Below, piece by piece: positions 44,316 through 53,276 of a DNA stretch of 64,000 bases. The DNA is from Lacipirellula limnantheis (GTDB lineage Bacteria > Planctomycetota > Planctomycetia > Pirellulales > Lacipirellulaceae). Below the pieces are notes generated by a model, which was not told the origin of the DNA, did no database searches, and worked only from the letters and a program-made list of their open reading frames with translations. Positions within the stretch are counted from its first letter, which is position 1. The number at the start of each line of letters is the position of its first letter. A program made the translations under genes and the position numbers. The stretch is from assembly GCF_007746075.1 (NCBI RefSeq), contig NZ_CP036339.1, positions 4,059,786 through 4,123,785 on the forward strand, given 5' to 3'.

Positions 44316-45896
44316 TCAGCCTGGCATCGCATCGGCGGTATCGGCCATTGCCACGACGGCCGCCGGCTCCAGCGCCGGCACGAGCGCCGGCCGCTTGAGC
44401 GAGTTCCACAAGCGCCTGGCGTCGGCCCAGGGCAGTACGCCCGAAGCTAGCGCCACGGCCACGTAAAGCAGTCCGCCGCCAATCCCAGCGCCGACCAAGT
44501 TAACGATCGAAGCGCCGCTGCGCGCGAACGGCCACATCACTGCGGCCATCGCCGCCGCCGCGGGCAACGGTCGTAGGAATCGCGTCCAGTGGGGACCGGC
44601 GACCTGGAACTTACGCAGCGCGATCATGCCGCCGCAACAGAGCGCCGCCTCTCCCAACAAATTTCCCACGCACGCCCCGTACATGCCCCAGAGCGGAATC
44701 ATGATCGCCTCCAGGACGACCTTCACCGCCAACGTCCAACAAATGAGCCGCCAGTAAACTCGCTCGGCATCGAGCGCTGTCAGCACGAAACGGAGCTGAG
44801 CATTGATGAAGATCAACCCCGTCGCCCAGATCAAAATCTGAAGCGGAACCGCTGCGTCCGCGAACTTCGGTCCCGCGGTGGCGACGATCATCGGCTCGGC
44901 CGCCATGCTGATGCCGATGCTTATGGGCAGCGACGCCGCCCACAGGATGGAGGTCGTCTTCTCAAAGAGACGATTCACCGCGGAGCGATCGACGTGCGCC
45001 GCCCGACTCAACATCGGGAAGGTTACTGACACGATAATTCGGGGCAACAACTGCAGGGGCTGCAGCGGGCGGGCCGCAATGCTGAACATGCCGACGATCG
45101 CCTGCGGTCTAAAAGCCGCCAACAACAGCGTGTCCATCTGTAACAGGAACTGCCGAACCACGTCGCCGGCGCCGAGCGGAATCGACTCGCTCCACCAACG
45201 CGTGATGACTTCTCGGTTCAGCTTAAACCCGCTGCAGCGCCACTTGACCAACAGGACGCCCCAAATCAACGCGGCCGCAATGAAATTACTCGCGGCATAG
45301 GCGATGAATCCGGCCAGGGCGCCGCCGGTGCTCGGGTACACCCACAGCCACACGAACAAGCAAAAGGTGAACGTCTGCACGACTCGCGAAAGGTTTTCGT
45401 ACTCGAATCTCTCGAGGCCGCGCAGCGCGTTGGCCGCGAAGTCCAGCCCGTGACGCGACCACATCGCCGCCGCCGCGACGATCAACACGGCGAGCGAGAC
45501 GCGATCCGTGAATATCGCCATCCAAGGAACCGCGATGAGCAGGAATAACGTCGATGAGACCATGCACACGACGCAGAGGACCCCAAGCGCTTCGGGGATA
45601 ATCTCTTTGAGACGCTCCGGCGTCCGGGCGACGCGGCGGGTCAGCACCGTGGTTGTTCCGGCGTCGGCGATCCAGTGGATGACGGCCGAAATCGCGAAGA
45701 TGGTAAAGAACGTGCCCAGCGGCTGCGCACCAAGCCGACGGGCCAACGTGAACAGAGCGAGAAAATTCGACGGCACGATCAGCAGCGTACCGATCGCGTT
45801 GAACGCGCTGTTGCGCACCATCCGACTCAGCGGCGACTCATGCGCCCGCTCTTGGGCGACAACTTCGGGCGGCGAAAAATCGGGGGCACGCGACAC
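44316..45896 (-). CDS. Polysaccharide flippase, Wzx/MATE-like
   Basis: 526 residues with about 12-14 membrane helices. The N-terminal SRMVRNSAFNAIGTLLIVPSNFLALFTLARRLGAQPLGTFF is the typical start of Wzx/RfbX-type flippases (long helix, then the LG..G.F motif). It should move a lipid-linked oligosaccharide across the inner membrane. It lies between the phosphoesterase genes and the membrane-fusion-protein gene in the same transcription unit. The soluble C-terminal tail of about 25 residues is Ala/Pro-rich. Confidence 0.88.
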   Translation of the reverse strand: MSRAPDFSPPEVVAQERAHESPLSRMVRNSAFNAIGTLLIVPSNFLALFTLARRLGAQPLGTFFTIFAISAVIHWIADAGTTTVLTRRVARTPERLKEIIPEALGVLCVVCMVSSTLFLLIAVPWMAIFTDRVSLAVLIVAAAAMWSRHGLDFAANALRGLERFEYENLSRVVQTFTFCLFVWLWVYPSTGGALAGFIAYAASNFIAAALIWGVLLVKWRCSGFKLNREVITRWWSESIPLGAGDVVRQFLLQMDTLLLAAFRPQAIVGMFSIAARPLQPLQLLPRIIVSVTFPMLSRAAHVDRSAVNRLFEKTTSILWAASLPISIGISMAAEPMIVATAGPKFADAAVPLQILIWATGLIFINAQLRFVLTALDAERVYWRLICWTLAVKVVLEAIMIPLWGMYGACVGNLLGEAALCCGGMIALRKFQVAGPHWTRFLRPLPAAAAMAAVMWPFARSGASIVNLVGAGIGGGLLYVAVALASGVLPWADARRLWNSLKRPALVPALEPAAVVAMADTADAMPG

Positions 45897-45948
45897 TAGG
45901 ATCAGCTTTCAATATGGTGAATGTTCGGCAGCACTGGCGGCAACCCGA

Positions 45949-47664
45949 TTAATCGATATACCCTAAGGCCCGCAACCGCTCGTTGATCACCACCTTGTCC
46001 TCCTCCGTGTACGTTCCCGCTTCGTCGGGTTCCGCAACGACGCCCGCCGCCGCGCCGATTTCAAGTGGAGACGCCGCTTCGCCTTCGAGCACTTCGATCA
46101 GCGCGCGGCCGTCCATGTCTGCTGGCGTCGGCACGCCTAGTAAATGCAGAATTGTCGGCGCCATGTCGATGATGCGTGCGCCACTGATCGCCTTGCCGGC
46201 GATGACTTCCGGCCCTTCCGCGAGGAAGATGCCGTTATCGCGGTGACTTCCGGATTTCCCGGAAAAGAACGCCATGTTGTCTTCGCGCCGCGGATCGAGT
46301 TCCTCCATCCAGTGGAGCGATTGGCTCTTCGAACTGACCCGGAATGCGTAGGTATACTCTTCATGCGTCGCCCATTTGACGACGATATCGGGGGCTTCGT
46401 CCAGGCTGCCGCCGTCGTAAACCTCTTCGCGGCGGTAAGCCTTTTCAACGATCCGTTCGCCCGTGGCGGGGTGACGCCACTCTTCCAAACGACGAATCAA
46501 CTCCGAACGAAGTTCCTCATATTCCTCGCCCGGTTCGACGGTTCCCTGCGGCTGTCGACCCTTTAGGTTGATGCGGAGGGCAGGGTAGTACGGGTTCTCT
46601 TCGAAGTAAGCCTGCGTCTCACTCCAATCGATAATTCCGTATCGCACCTTCGCTTCAATGCCCCCCAACTGCGTTCGAGCAAAGCGCGATAAAAACTTCT
46701 GAACGCTGTTCGGCAACGCGGCGACCGCGAATAGCTTTAGTGCGTCCAGTCGCCGCGATACCCATTTCGAGAAGCCGCCGCGGAATTGCAATACGTTTTG
46801 CTCGCGCAGCCAACAGTTCGGGTAGATCACTGTATTGCTGACGCCGCCGAATCCGTGATCCGACATCATCAGCAGCGTCGTATCATATGGCAACAATTGC
46901 TTAAGTTCGCCCAGCTGCCGATCTAGTTCTTGATAAACGCGCAGGATGCTGTCGCGCATCGACGCCGGCGCCGGCGTAAACTGCGGCGAACGGTGGTCGC
47001 AGTATTTCCAGAAATGATGGCCCGCGCCGTCCGACTCGCCGAACAGAATCATCGCGCAGTCCCATTCGCGACTCTGCATCAGATACTTCGCCGTCGCCGC
47101 CTTTCGACCAATGACGTCCAGGATCTTCTGCACGGCAGCTTCGGCGCGACCCTGATTGATCTCCTGGATCGGGAACGATCCGATGGGATGTCCGTCGAGT
47201 TCCCGCTCCAGTTCATCATAGACTTCGCGAGGATACATCCCCCGCGCGTCGAGCTTCGAACTGCTTCCTCCCAGTCCGGCGGCGTCGAATCCGCTCAGCA
47301 TGACGCCGTTAATCGGTTCGGGCGGAAACGTGCATGGCACTGAGATCGAAATGACGCGCTTGCCGGCGTCGCTCAACAGTTTCCAAAACGTCGGCGCCTT
47401 GCGTTGACCGCCGTTGACGAACTCCAAGTCGTAGGTCCCTGGGCGCTGTCGCGTAAAATCGTAGATGCCGTGCTTTCCGGGGTTCTTGCCCGTCATGAAG
47501 CTAGTCCAAGCGGGGAACGTCATCGGCGGCAGCGTTGATTGCAGCTCCCCATGCGAGCCCCCGTTCCAGACTTCCGCAATGTTCGGCAGCTTGCCTTCGG
47601 CGATCCACGGTTCGATCAAATCGAACGTGGCGCCATCCCAGCCGACGATGAATACTCTTCCCAT
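45949..47664 (-). CDS. AP-superfamily phosphoesterase (type I phosphodiesterase-like)
   Basis: 571 residues, no signal peptide. The metal-binding and nucleophile motifs of nucleotide pyrophosphatase/phosphodiesterases are present: IVGWDGATFDLIEPW (Asp), MTFPAWTSFMTGKNPGKHGIYDF (Thr nucleophile), LLMMSDHGFGG (Asp-His) and HRDNGIF. The C-terminus VVINERLRALGYID recurs in many related planctomycete and archaeal proteins. It may hydrolyse or transfer phosphodiester-linked groups on a sugar or lipid carrier. The next gene upstream is a clear paralogue, 33 bases away. Confidence 0.85.
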   Translation of the reverse strand: MGRVFIVGWDGATFDLIEPWIAEGKLPNIAEVWNGGSHGELQSTLPPMTFPAWTSFMTGKNPGKHGIYDFTRQRPGTYDLEFVNGGQRKAPTFWKLLSDAGKRVISISVPCTFPPEPINGVMLSGFDAAGLGGSSSKLDARGMYPREVYDELERELDGHPIGSFPIQEINQGRAEAAVQKILDVIGRKAATAKYLMQSREWDCAMILFGESDGAGHHFWKYCDHRSPQFTPAPASMRDSILRVYQELDRQLGELKQLLPYDTTLLMMSDHGFGGVSNTVIYPNCWLREQNVLQFRGGFSKWVSRRLDALKLFAVAALPNSVQKFLSRFARTQLGGIEAKVRYGIIDWSETQAYFEENPYYPALRINLKGRQPQGTVEPGEEYEELRSELIRRLEEWRHPATGERIVEKAYRREEVYDGGSLDEAPDIVVKWATHEEYTYAFRVSSKSQSLHWMEELDPRREDNMAFFSGKSGSHRDNGIFLAEGPEVIAGKAISGARIIDMAPTILHLLGVPTPADMDGRALIEVLEGEAASPLEIGAAAGVVAEPDEAGTYTEEDKVVINERLRALGYID

Positions 47665-47697
47665 AAAACCGACTCTCCGGAAGGCGAACCACGGAAT

Positions 47698-49395
47698 CTA
47701 TTTGATGTAACCAAGAGCCTGCAACCGTCTGGCAATAAGCTCTGATTCGTCTTCGGTAAAACTCGCCGAAGCATCGTCGAGCTCGTCGCGGTAAGCCGCG
47801 TCGTCATCGGCCGCTTCAAAACGGATCGGATTCGACGCGATAAACTCCGGATCGATCGCCTCGACCAGCACTCGGCCATCCATATCGTCCGGAATCGGCA
47901 ATCCCATCAAGTACAGCACGGTAGGCGTGACGTCGACGATCTTGGCGCCGTCAAACGAGAACTCGGGGTGGATCGGTCCGCCGCTCATCATCAGCACGCC
48001 ATCCAGCCGGTGCGACGCGGCAAACTCGACCCCGCCTTCTAGCGGAGCGGTCGATCGCTCGACATGCGGTTTACCCGGCGACGCCGGCGAGCTTTGATCC
48101 AGCAGAAAACCATCGCGCCACCACGACGGCAACAGGTCCGGCGCCCGTCCCGCATGGGGGCCATGGTAGAGCTCTTGCGGCCGCTCCAAGCTACTCATGA
48201 CCGGCTCGCCGGTCTGGGGATCGACCAGCGTCAGCATGATTTCCTCAATGCGATCCCGCAGTTCGTCCGCCTCCGTCTCCGTCAACTCCTGCAAGCGATT
48301 GAGCCAAATGGCTGGACTTGAGCGGTAGGCCTCATTCACGTACGCGGTTGTCTGCGACCAATCGATCTTCGCTTCGTCGAGCGTCTCGAACCAGGTTCGC
48401 AGCCGGGGCAGCATGCCGGCGATGCGGCGCTTGGCGTCTGACGATAGAGTCGACCGCAGCATTCGATCGAGCCAGCTCGCCAACGACTGCTTGAGCTTGC
48501 TGGGCGCCGACCCTTGTTCAAACTTGAGCAATCCAGCTTCCGCGAGGATTTGATTCAACCGCACGCGCACATTCGACATCGGGCCGAACCCGTGATCCGA
48601 CATGACGATGACGATGGTGTCGTCGTCGCAGTCGTCCAGCAGTGCGCCAAGCTGCTCATCCACATGGATGTATGTATCTCGAATCGCGTTGCCGAACTCG
48701 GCGGCGCCGGCGGGGTCGTGCTTATCGTGCTCCGCATCCATGAAGTGCCAAAAATGATGCTGCACCTGGTCCGTCGATCCGAACACAATCATCCGAAAAT
48801 CGCAGGGCCGCTCTTCCGCAAGGCGCTGCAGCGCCGCCGTCCGCGCTTCCTCGCACTCGCGTATATCTGCCAGCTGGGCTCGTCGCCGGGCGTCGGTTCG
48901 CATATTGCCCAAGTGTTGCTGGTCGATGCGGTACCGAATTCCAGCTTGCTTCAGCTCAGAGCGAATCTCCACCGGGTACATAAACGGACTGAGATCGTGC
49001 GGCGTATCAAGCCCGGAAATCAGAAACCCATTCACCGGTTCCGGCGGAAAGGTCATTGGCACGTTGACCACGCCGACTCGGCGTCCATGCCGGCTCAAGC
49101 AACCCCACAGCGTTTCCCCGTCGCGAAACGAGGCGTTGGTGAACCGAAATCCGTGCTCGCCGTGCGGTTCAATGAAGTCGAACAGCCCGTGCTTGCCGGG
49201 GTTCTTTCCCGTCATGAAGCTCGACCAGGCGCATGGAGTGATGGGCGGGACCGTCGATTCGAGCGGGCTCTTCGCCCCGCTGCGGAGAATTCGCGCAAGA
49301 TTCGGCAGCAGACCTTCGTCAATCCAAGGGAGCATCAAGTCGAACGTGGCGCCGTCGAGCCCGACGATGAGCACGCGATAATCAGGCGTAGGCAT
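47698..49395 (-). CDS. AP-superfamily phosphoesterase, paralogue
   Basis: 565 residues with the same architecture as its neighbour: IVGLDGATFDLMLPW, PCAWSSFMTGKNPGKHGLFDF (here Ser replaces the Thr beside the expected nucleophile), IVIVMSDHGFGPMSNV and the tail IARRLQALGYIK. Differences in the nucleophile region and middle domain suggest that the two paralogues do not have identical substrates. It overlaps the end of the glycosyltransferase gene upstream by 14 bases, which supports co-translation. Confidence 0.85.
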   Translation of the reverse strand: MPTPDYRVLIVGLDGATFDLMLPWIDEGLLPNLARILRSGAKSPLESTVPPITPCAWSSFMTGKNPGKHGLFDFIEPHGEHGFRFTNASFRDGETLWGCLSRHGRRVGVVNVPMTFPPEPVNGFLISGLDTPHDLSPFMYPVEIRSELKQAGIRYRIDQQHLGNMRTDARRRAQLADIRECEEARTAALQRLAEERPCDFRMIVFGSTDQVQHHFWHFMDAEHDKHDPAGAAEFGNAIRDTYIHVDEQLGALLDDCDDDTIVIVMSDHGFGPMSNVRVRLNQILAEAGLLKFEQGSAPSKLKQSLASWLDRMLRSTLSSDAKRRIAGMLPRLRTWFETLDEAKIDWSQTTAYVNEAYRSSPAIWLNRLQELTETEADELRDRIEEIMLTLVDPQTGEPVMSSLERPQELYHGPHAGRAPDLLPSWWRDGFLLDQSSPASPGKPHVERSTAPLEGGVEFAASHRLDGVLMMSGGPIHPEFSFDGAKIVDVTPTVLYLMGLPIPDDMDGRVLVEAIDPEFIASNPIRFEAADDDAAYRDELDDASASFTEDESELIARRLQALGYIK

Positions 49396-50779
49396 TTAAC
49401 TCACTCTCCAACGGATGCTCTCTGTTCGAGTCGGATCCAATGCACTTCTCAAGCTCGTTGGGAAGCGCGGCAGGGCGTGCCGCGATTTCCTTCCAGCGGC
49501 GCGTTGGCCGCAGCAGACGCAAGTACGAGTCGCACAGCTGCGCCGCCGCCATGCGGCGGTCATGTCGCGCTCGCACGAATTGATGGCCTCCCTCGGCGAT
49601 CCTGTTGCGCAGCGTTTCGTCCTTGAGAACCCTCACGATGGCGCCGCCGAGCGATTCCGCCGTATCGTCTGCCGCTAACCACACATGCTCCCCGTGCGAG
49701 AGCCGGCTGCAGGAGCTCGCGTACATGACGCATGGCCGGCGAGCGGCCATATAATTCAGTAACTTGATCGGAAAGCCGGGAGCCTTCGGCCTCGGCACCA
49801 CCGCCACGTCACAGATGGAAATCAGCTTGAGGCCGTGGTCGAGCGATCGGGGCGCCATCATCACCAAGCTTCCTTCAATGCCCAAAGCTCGCGCCTGATC
49901 GCGGAGGGCCCTCTCCGCCTTGTCGTTGTGAACGTTCGTCAGCAGCAGCAGCTTGGCGCGAGGGTAACGCGACAGCACGTGCACCATCGACTCCAGCAGC
50001 AGATCTAGTCGCTGAAATTGATCGATGACTCCCGAGTACAGAATAATCGGCTCGTTGGTCAAATTGCATTCGCTACGCAACCGACGGCGATCGCCTGTCG
50101 GCAGTTTGTCGAAATCGACGCCAAAATTCAGCACTGGCTCCATGCGATCGCTCAGCCCGCGGTCGTGCAGGAACTGTTGCAAGTTAGCACTGTGCGGAAC
50201 GCAGCGGTCGCCAATCCGCGGGACTGTTCGATCCAGGGCCCAGGCGAGACCGTTCGCCATGCGCTTTGAGAAAAAGAAATCGTAGCTGGCGAGTTCATCG
50301 CCCATCGAATTGTGCGCGCTGTACAACACCGGGACGCGCACTGCGGGGCGACAGCAGGCCGCAACGAGCGCCGCTTCATATCCGTGCGCGTGCATCAGAT
50401 CGAGCCGATGACGACGCATGACCTTCAGCGCCTTGAAAATCATCTGAAAGTCATAGAGCGGTCGATACCGGGTCGGTCCCACCGTCACCGACCGCTCGCG
50501 CGTCCAGTCCGCGATCCGATGGACGTGAACGTTGCGTAGCGGCAACGGCTCGCCGATGTGATAGGTGACGACATGGACTTCGTGGCCGCGCTCCGCCGTC
50601 GCCTCGACCAGCTCTCGAATTGATCCAGGCGTACCGTGGTTCGCTGGGAACGGACAAGCGGCCAGCACGCAGACCTTGAGCCGCGGCTCTCCGGTTTCGA
50701 CGCGAGCGACGCCCGAACCATCGGCATTCACGCTTGCTCGCTCAGCGGCTGCTTTTCGTCGAAGGAGTGTTCTCATCAA
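49382..50779 (-). CDS. Glycosyltransferase family 4-type
   Basis: 465 residues. The first 30 residues are a variable leader; LKVCVLAACPFPANHGTPGSIREL starts the GT-B fold, followed by HAHGYEAALVA and ALYSAHNSM-type acceptor elements, and PIILYSGVIDQFQRLDLLLESM opens the donor domain. PKAPGFPIKLLNYMAARRPCV matches the donor-site Pro-x-Lys-(x)-x-(N/E) region of GT4. It acts in the cytoplasm on a lipid-linked acceptor, by inference. It overlaps the upstream GT2 gene by four bases (ATGA). Confidence 0.88.
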   Translation of the reverse strand: MMRTLLRRKAAAERASVNADGSGVARVETGEPRLKVCVLAACPFPANHGTPGSIRELVEATAERGHEVHVVTYHIGEPLPLRNVHVHRIADWTRERSVTVGPTRYRPLYDFQMIFKALKVMRRHRLDLMHAHGYEAALVAACCRPAVRVPVLYSAHNSMGDELASYDFFFSKRMANGLAWALDRTVPRIGDRCVPHSANLQQFLHDRGLSDRMEPVLNFGVDFDKLPTGDRRRLRSECNLTNEPIILYSGVIDQFQRLDLLLESMVHVLSRYPRAKLLLLTNVHNDKAERALRDQARALGIEGSLVMMAPRSLDHGLKLISICDVAVVPRPKAPGFPIKLLNYMAARRPCVMYASSCSRLSHGEHVWLAADDTAESLGGAIVRVLKDETLRNRIAEGGHQFVRARHDRRMAAAQLCDSYLRLLRPTRRWKEIAARPAALPNELEKCIGSDSNREHPLESELNAYA

Positions 50780-51879
50780 ATACGTCCATTGGCAATGGCA
50801 GGCTCGGCCGATGCGCTCACCGCGACACGGTGCTCTGCCGTCGCCGCCCGCGAGGCCGCGGATTGCGAAACCGCTTCTTCAGCTTTGGGGCCATCGTCGA
50901 CGACCGGCGTTGGCCGCTTTTCTGAACCCCACGGCGCCATGCCTCGATATTGCCACACAATCGGCAATTCTTTGAAGGCCTTAATAATGACCCCCAGATT
51001 GGCGCCAGTCGCTTTGCCTGCCGCACGCGGATAGTGATTGACGGGCGCCTCCGCAATCGAAAGCCCGCCGCGCATGCACTGCGTCAGAATCTCGGCGCTA
51101 ATGCATGCCCCCTCGGAGCGAAACTGCAGACCGTCAACAACCCAGCGCGGAAACAGCTTGAACGCGCAGTCCAGGTCTCTCACGCGCAGCCCCATAAGAC
51201 ATCGGATAAACCACTTCCAGCTGTTCGAGTTGAAGCGACGGACGCTGTTGTCCGCGCGGAGCCGACGGTACCCGATCACCACGTCAGCGTGCTGGGCATT
51301 GCAAAGTAGCTGCGGCAGGTCGAGAAAGCTGAATTGCCCGTCTCCATCCGTGAAACAGATCCATTCGCCGCTCGCCGCCCGCAATGCGGTAGCCACTGCG
51401 GCGCCATAGCCTCGATTCTTCTCGTGCCGCACCAACCGGATTCGACTGTCGTGTTCGGCCAAACGATCTACGATTTGCGCCGTGCCGTCCGCGGAGCCGT
51501 CATCGACGACGATAATCTCGAACTCCTCCACGAACTCCGGCAGCACCGCCAGTGCGCTCAACAGCACGTCCTCAATGACGTCTTGTTCGTTATAGCACGG
51601 CAGACACATCGACAGCGGCGTGAGCAATGGGAAGCTCAGCGGCGCGACGTCGCGACTTCGCATGCGTGCGGACCAACGCGCCTGGGCCTGGAGAACGGCC
51701 GCAAGCTGCCGCTGATCAATCAGGCCCGAGTTCAACATAATCGCGCCGAGGCGACGCCCGGTACGGCGCTGATCGACGAGGCAACGTTCAATTTCCTGCG
51801 AACTGACGTTGTAGAGCTGACGCGCGAACTCGCCGAAGCGCGGCACTTCTAACGGAATGAACTCGGTCGCTTGAGCCAC
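50776..51879 (-). CDS. GT2 glycosyltransferase with GspE-N-like N-terminal domain
   Basis: 367 residues. Residues about 1-75 (FARQLYNVSSQEIERCLVDQRRTGRRLGAIMLNSGLIDQRQLAAVLQAQ) resemble the GspE/PilB N-terminal domain, known in some bacterial systems as a c-di-GMP-binding (MshEN) module. From about 100 a dolichyl-phosphate-mannose-synthase-like GT2 domain follows: MCLPCYNEQDVIEDVL, IIVVDDGSADGTAQIV, ICFTDGDGQF (DxD) and DCAFKLFPRW. No membrane helices follow. It is the first gene of the array and probably makes a polyprenyl-phosphate sugar; c-di-GMP control is only a possibility. Confidence 0.85.
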   Translation of the reverse strand: MAQATEFIPLEVPRFGEFARQLYNVSSQEIERCLVDQRRTGRRLGAIMLNSGLIDQRQLAAVLQAQARWSARMRSRDVAPLSFPLLTPLSMCLPCYNEQDVIEDVLLSALAVLPEFVEEFEIIVVDDGSADGTAQIVDRLAEHDSRIRLVRHEKNRGYGAAVATALRAASGEWICFTDGDGQFSFLDLPQLLCNAQHADVVIGYRRLRADNSVRRFNSNSWKWFIRCLMGLRVRDLDCAFKLFPRWVVDGLQFRSEGACISAEILTQCMRGGLSIAEAPVNHYPRAAGKATGANLGVIIKAFKELPIVWQYRGMAPWGSEKRPTPVVDDGPKAEEAVSQSAASRAATAEHRVAVSASAEPAIANGRI

Positions 51880-52639
51880 GGCGCAACCTTCCTAACGTAG
51901 GATCGGTGAAAAAAGATCTGGATCGACGACGTCGCGACAACGTCAGCGCATCAACCGATGCAATATCGACCGAAAACAACAAAAGTGCGCGTCGATGACG
52001 CGCTATGTAGGCAGGGATGGAGTAAGACGGGGTGTCCGGCAACCAGCGCGCTCGCGATGCGATCAGCTTCGCCCGAGGTTGCAACTACATGGCGGAGTAC
52101 GATGATTGCCTCTTCCGCCGATTCATCGCCGTCTCCATTCGGCGACGTCGACCGGCCAGCCATGCGGCAAAACGAGTGCCACTCTTCATTGCAGCCGATT
52201 CGACGTTTGGCGTTATACACTTGCTGGCGCGAATTGCAACCAGTTCGTCCATGACGATGCGCTTTCGCAAATGTGAATTCGCTCGCTAAACATCCCGTGC
52301 ATCTGCCAACCCCTGAAGCATGAGGCGCCGAAAAGTTAAGCCGTGTGGCGCCGCCGCGACGCGCTCAGGCAGAATCCTCGCCGCCCAGACCAACTGCGGC
52401 GCATGGGCACTAACGTCCTACCCGAAAAGAAGTTACTTTCCGCAGCGCGAGCACCGGCAGCGGCGTGCTGCCCACAACAGTGAGATGGCGCGTTGGCGTC
52501 TCCTGGGCGTTTCGGTGGTATGAGAGTTGCCCCTCGCCGGGCTCGCACGCCCCGGTTTGCCCGCTGCGAAGGGTTGCAGACCGTTCACCCCGAGGCGATA
52601 ACATATAGCGATTTTTCACAGATTCTTGTTGAAAGCGAC
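51880..52639. promoter_or_regulatory. Long divergent intergenic region before the glycolipid operon
   Basis: 760 bases between the first gene of the minus-strand array and the sulfotransferase gene. No open frame has a ribosome site or family similarity. It must contain the operon promoter and perhaps a leader; I could not identify boxes, a riboswitch or a terminator with confidence. Confidence 0.4.
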
Positions 52640-53227
52640 ATGAACCACATGAGCACTGCCACTTCCGAATACCTAACGATCGTGTCAGGTTTGCCCCGCT
52701 CCGGCACGTCGATGATGATGCGAATGCTTGAGTTGGGCGGGCTGCCCGTGCTGACGGACCAGCAGCGCGCCGCTGATGATGACAACCCAAACGGCTACTA
52801 CGAATTCGAAGCCGTCAAGCAAACGGCCGAAGACTCAAGCTGGCTAAAAGGCAGCGAGGGCAGCGCGGTCAAGATGGTTTATCGGCTGCTTTACGACCTT
52901 CCGTCCGATCGGCAGTACCGCGTCCTGTTCATGCGTCGTAAACTGGACGAAGTCCTCGCGTCGCAGCAGGTCATGCTCAATCGACATGGCGTCAAGGACG
53001 CGGTGAGCGAGGCGCAAATGTCAAAGCTCTTCCGATCGGAGATCGACTCCTTCTACAAATGGTTGGAGAAGCAGTCGCATATCGACCTGATCGACGTCGA
53101 CTACAATCGCATGTTGAGCGATCCACGCGGCGAACTGACGAGAATCAATGAGTTCTTGGGCGGCACGCTCGATCTCGAGCGCATGGTTGGCGGCGTCGAC
53201 GCCTCGCTGTATCGCAATCGCAAGTAG
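52640..53227 (+). CDS. Sulfotransferase-family protein, short
   Basis: 195 residues from the ATG at 52640, preceded by GAAAG; the longer frame to 52493 has no family support. The 5'-phosphosulfate-binding loop is SGLPRSGTSMMMRML, and MRRKLDEVLASQQVML corresponds to the 3'-phosphate-binding region. It is shorter than typical PAPS sulfotransferases (about 250-300), with a compact cap. It may sulfate a sugar or lipid of the adjacent glycan locus. It is divergent from the operon and converges with the next gene. Confidence 0.75.
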   Translation: MNHMSTATSEYLTIVSGLPRSGTSMMMRMLELGGLPVLTDQQRAADDDNPNGYYEFEAVKQTAEDSSWLKGSEGSAVKMVYRLLYDLPSDRQYRVLFMRRKLDEVLASQQVMLNRHGVKDAVSEAQMSKLFRSEIDSFYKWLEKQSHIDLIDVDYNRMLSDPRGELTRINEFLGGTLDLERMVGGVDASLYRNRK

Positions 53228-53276
53228 CCCTCGGCGGAGCGTCTCGTCGATTGCCAGAAAGTTTCAGATCGCGGCA

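Noticed and set aside
48514..49626. 370-codon frame opposite the phosphoesterase gene
   Set aside because: Antisense shadow of a gene with conserved catalytic motifs.
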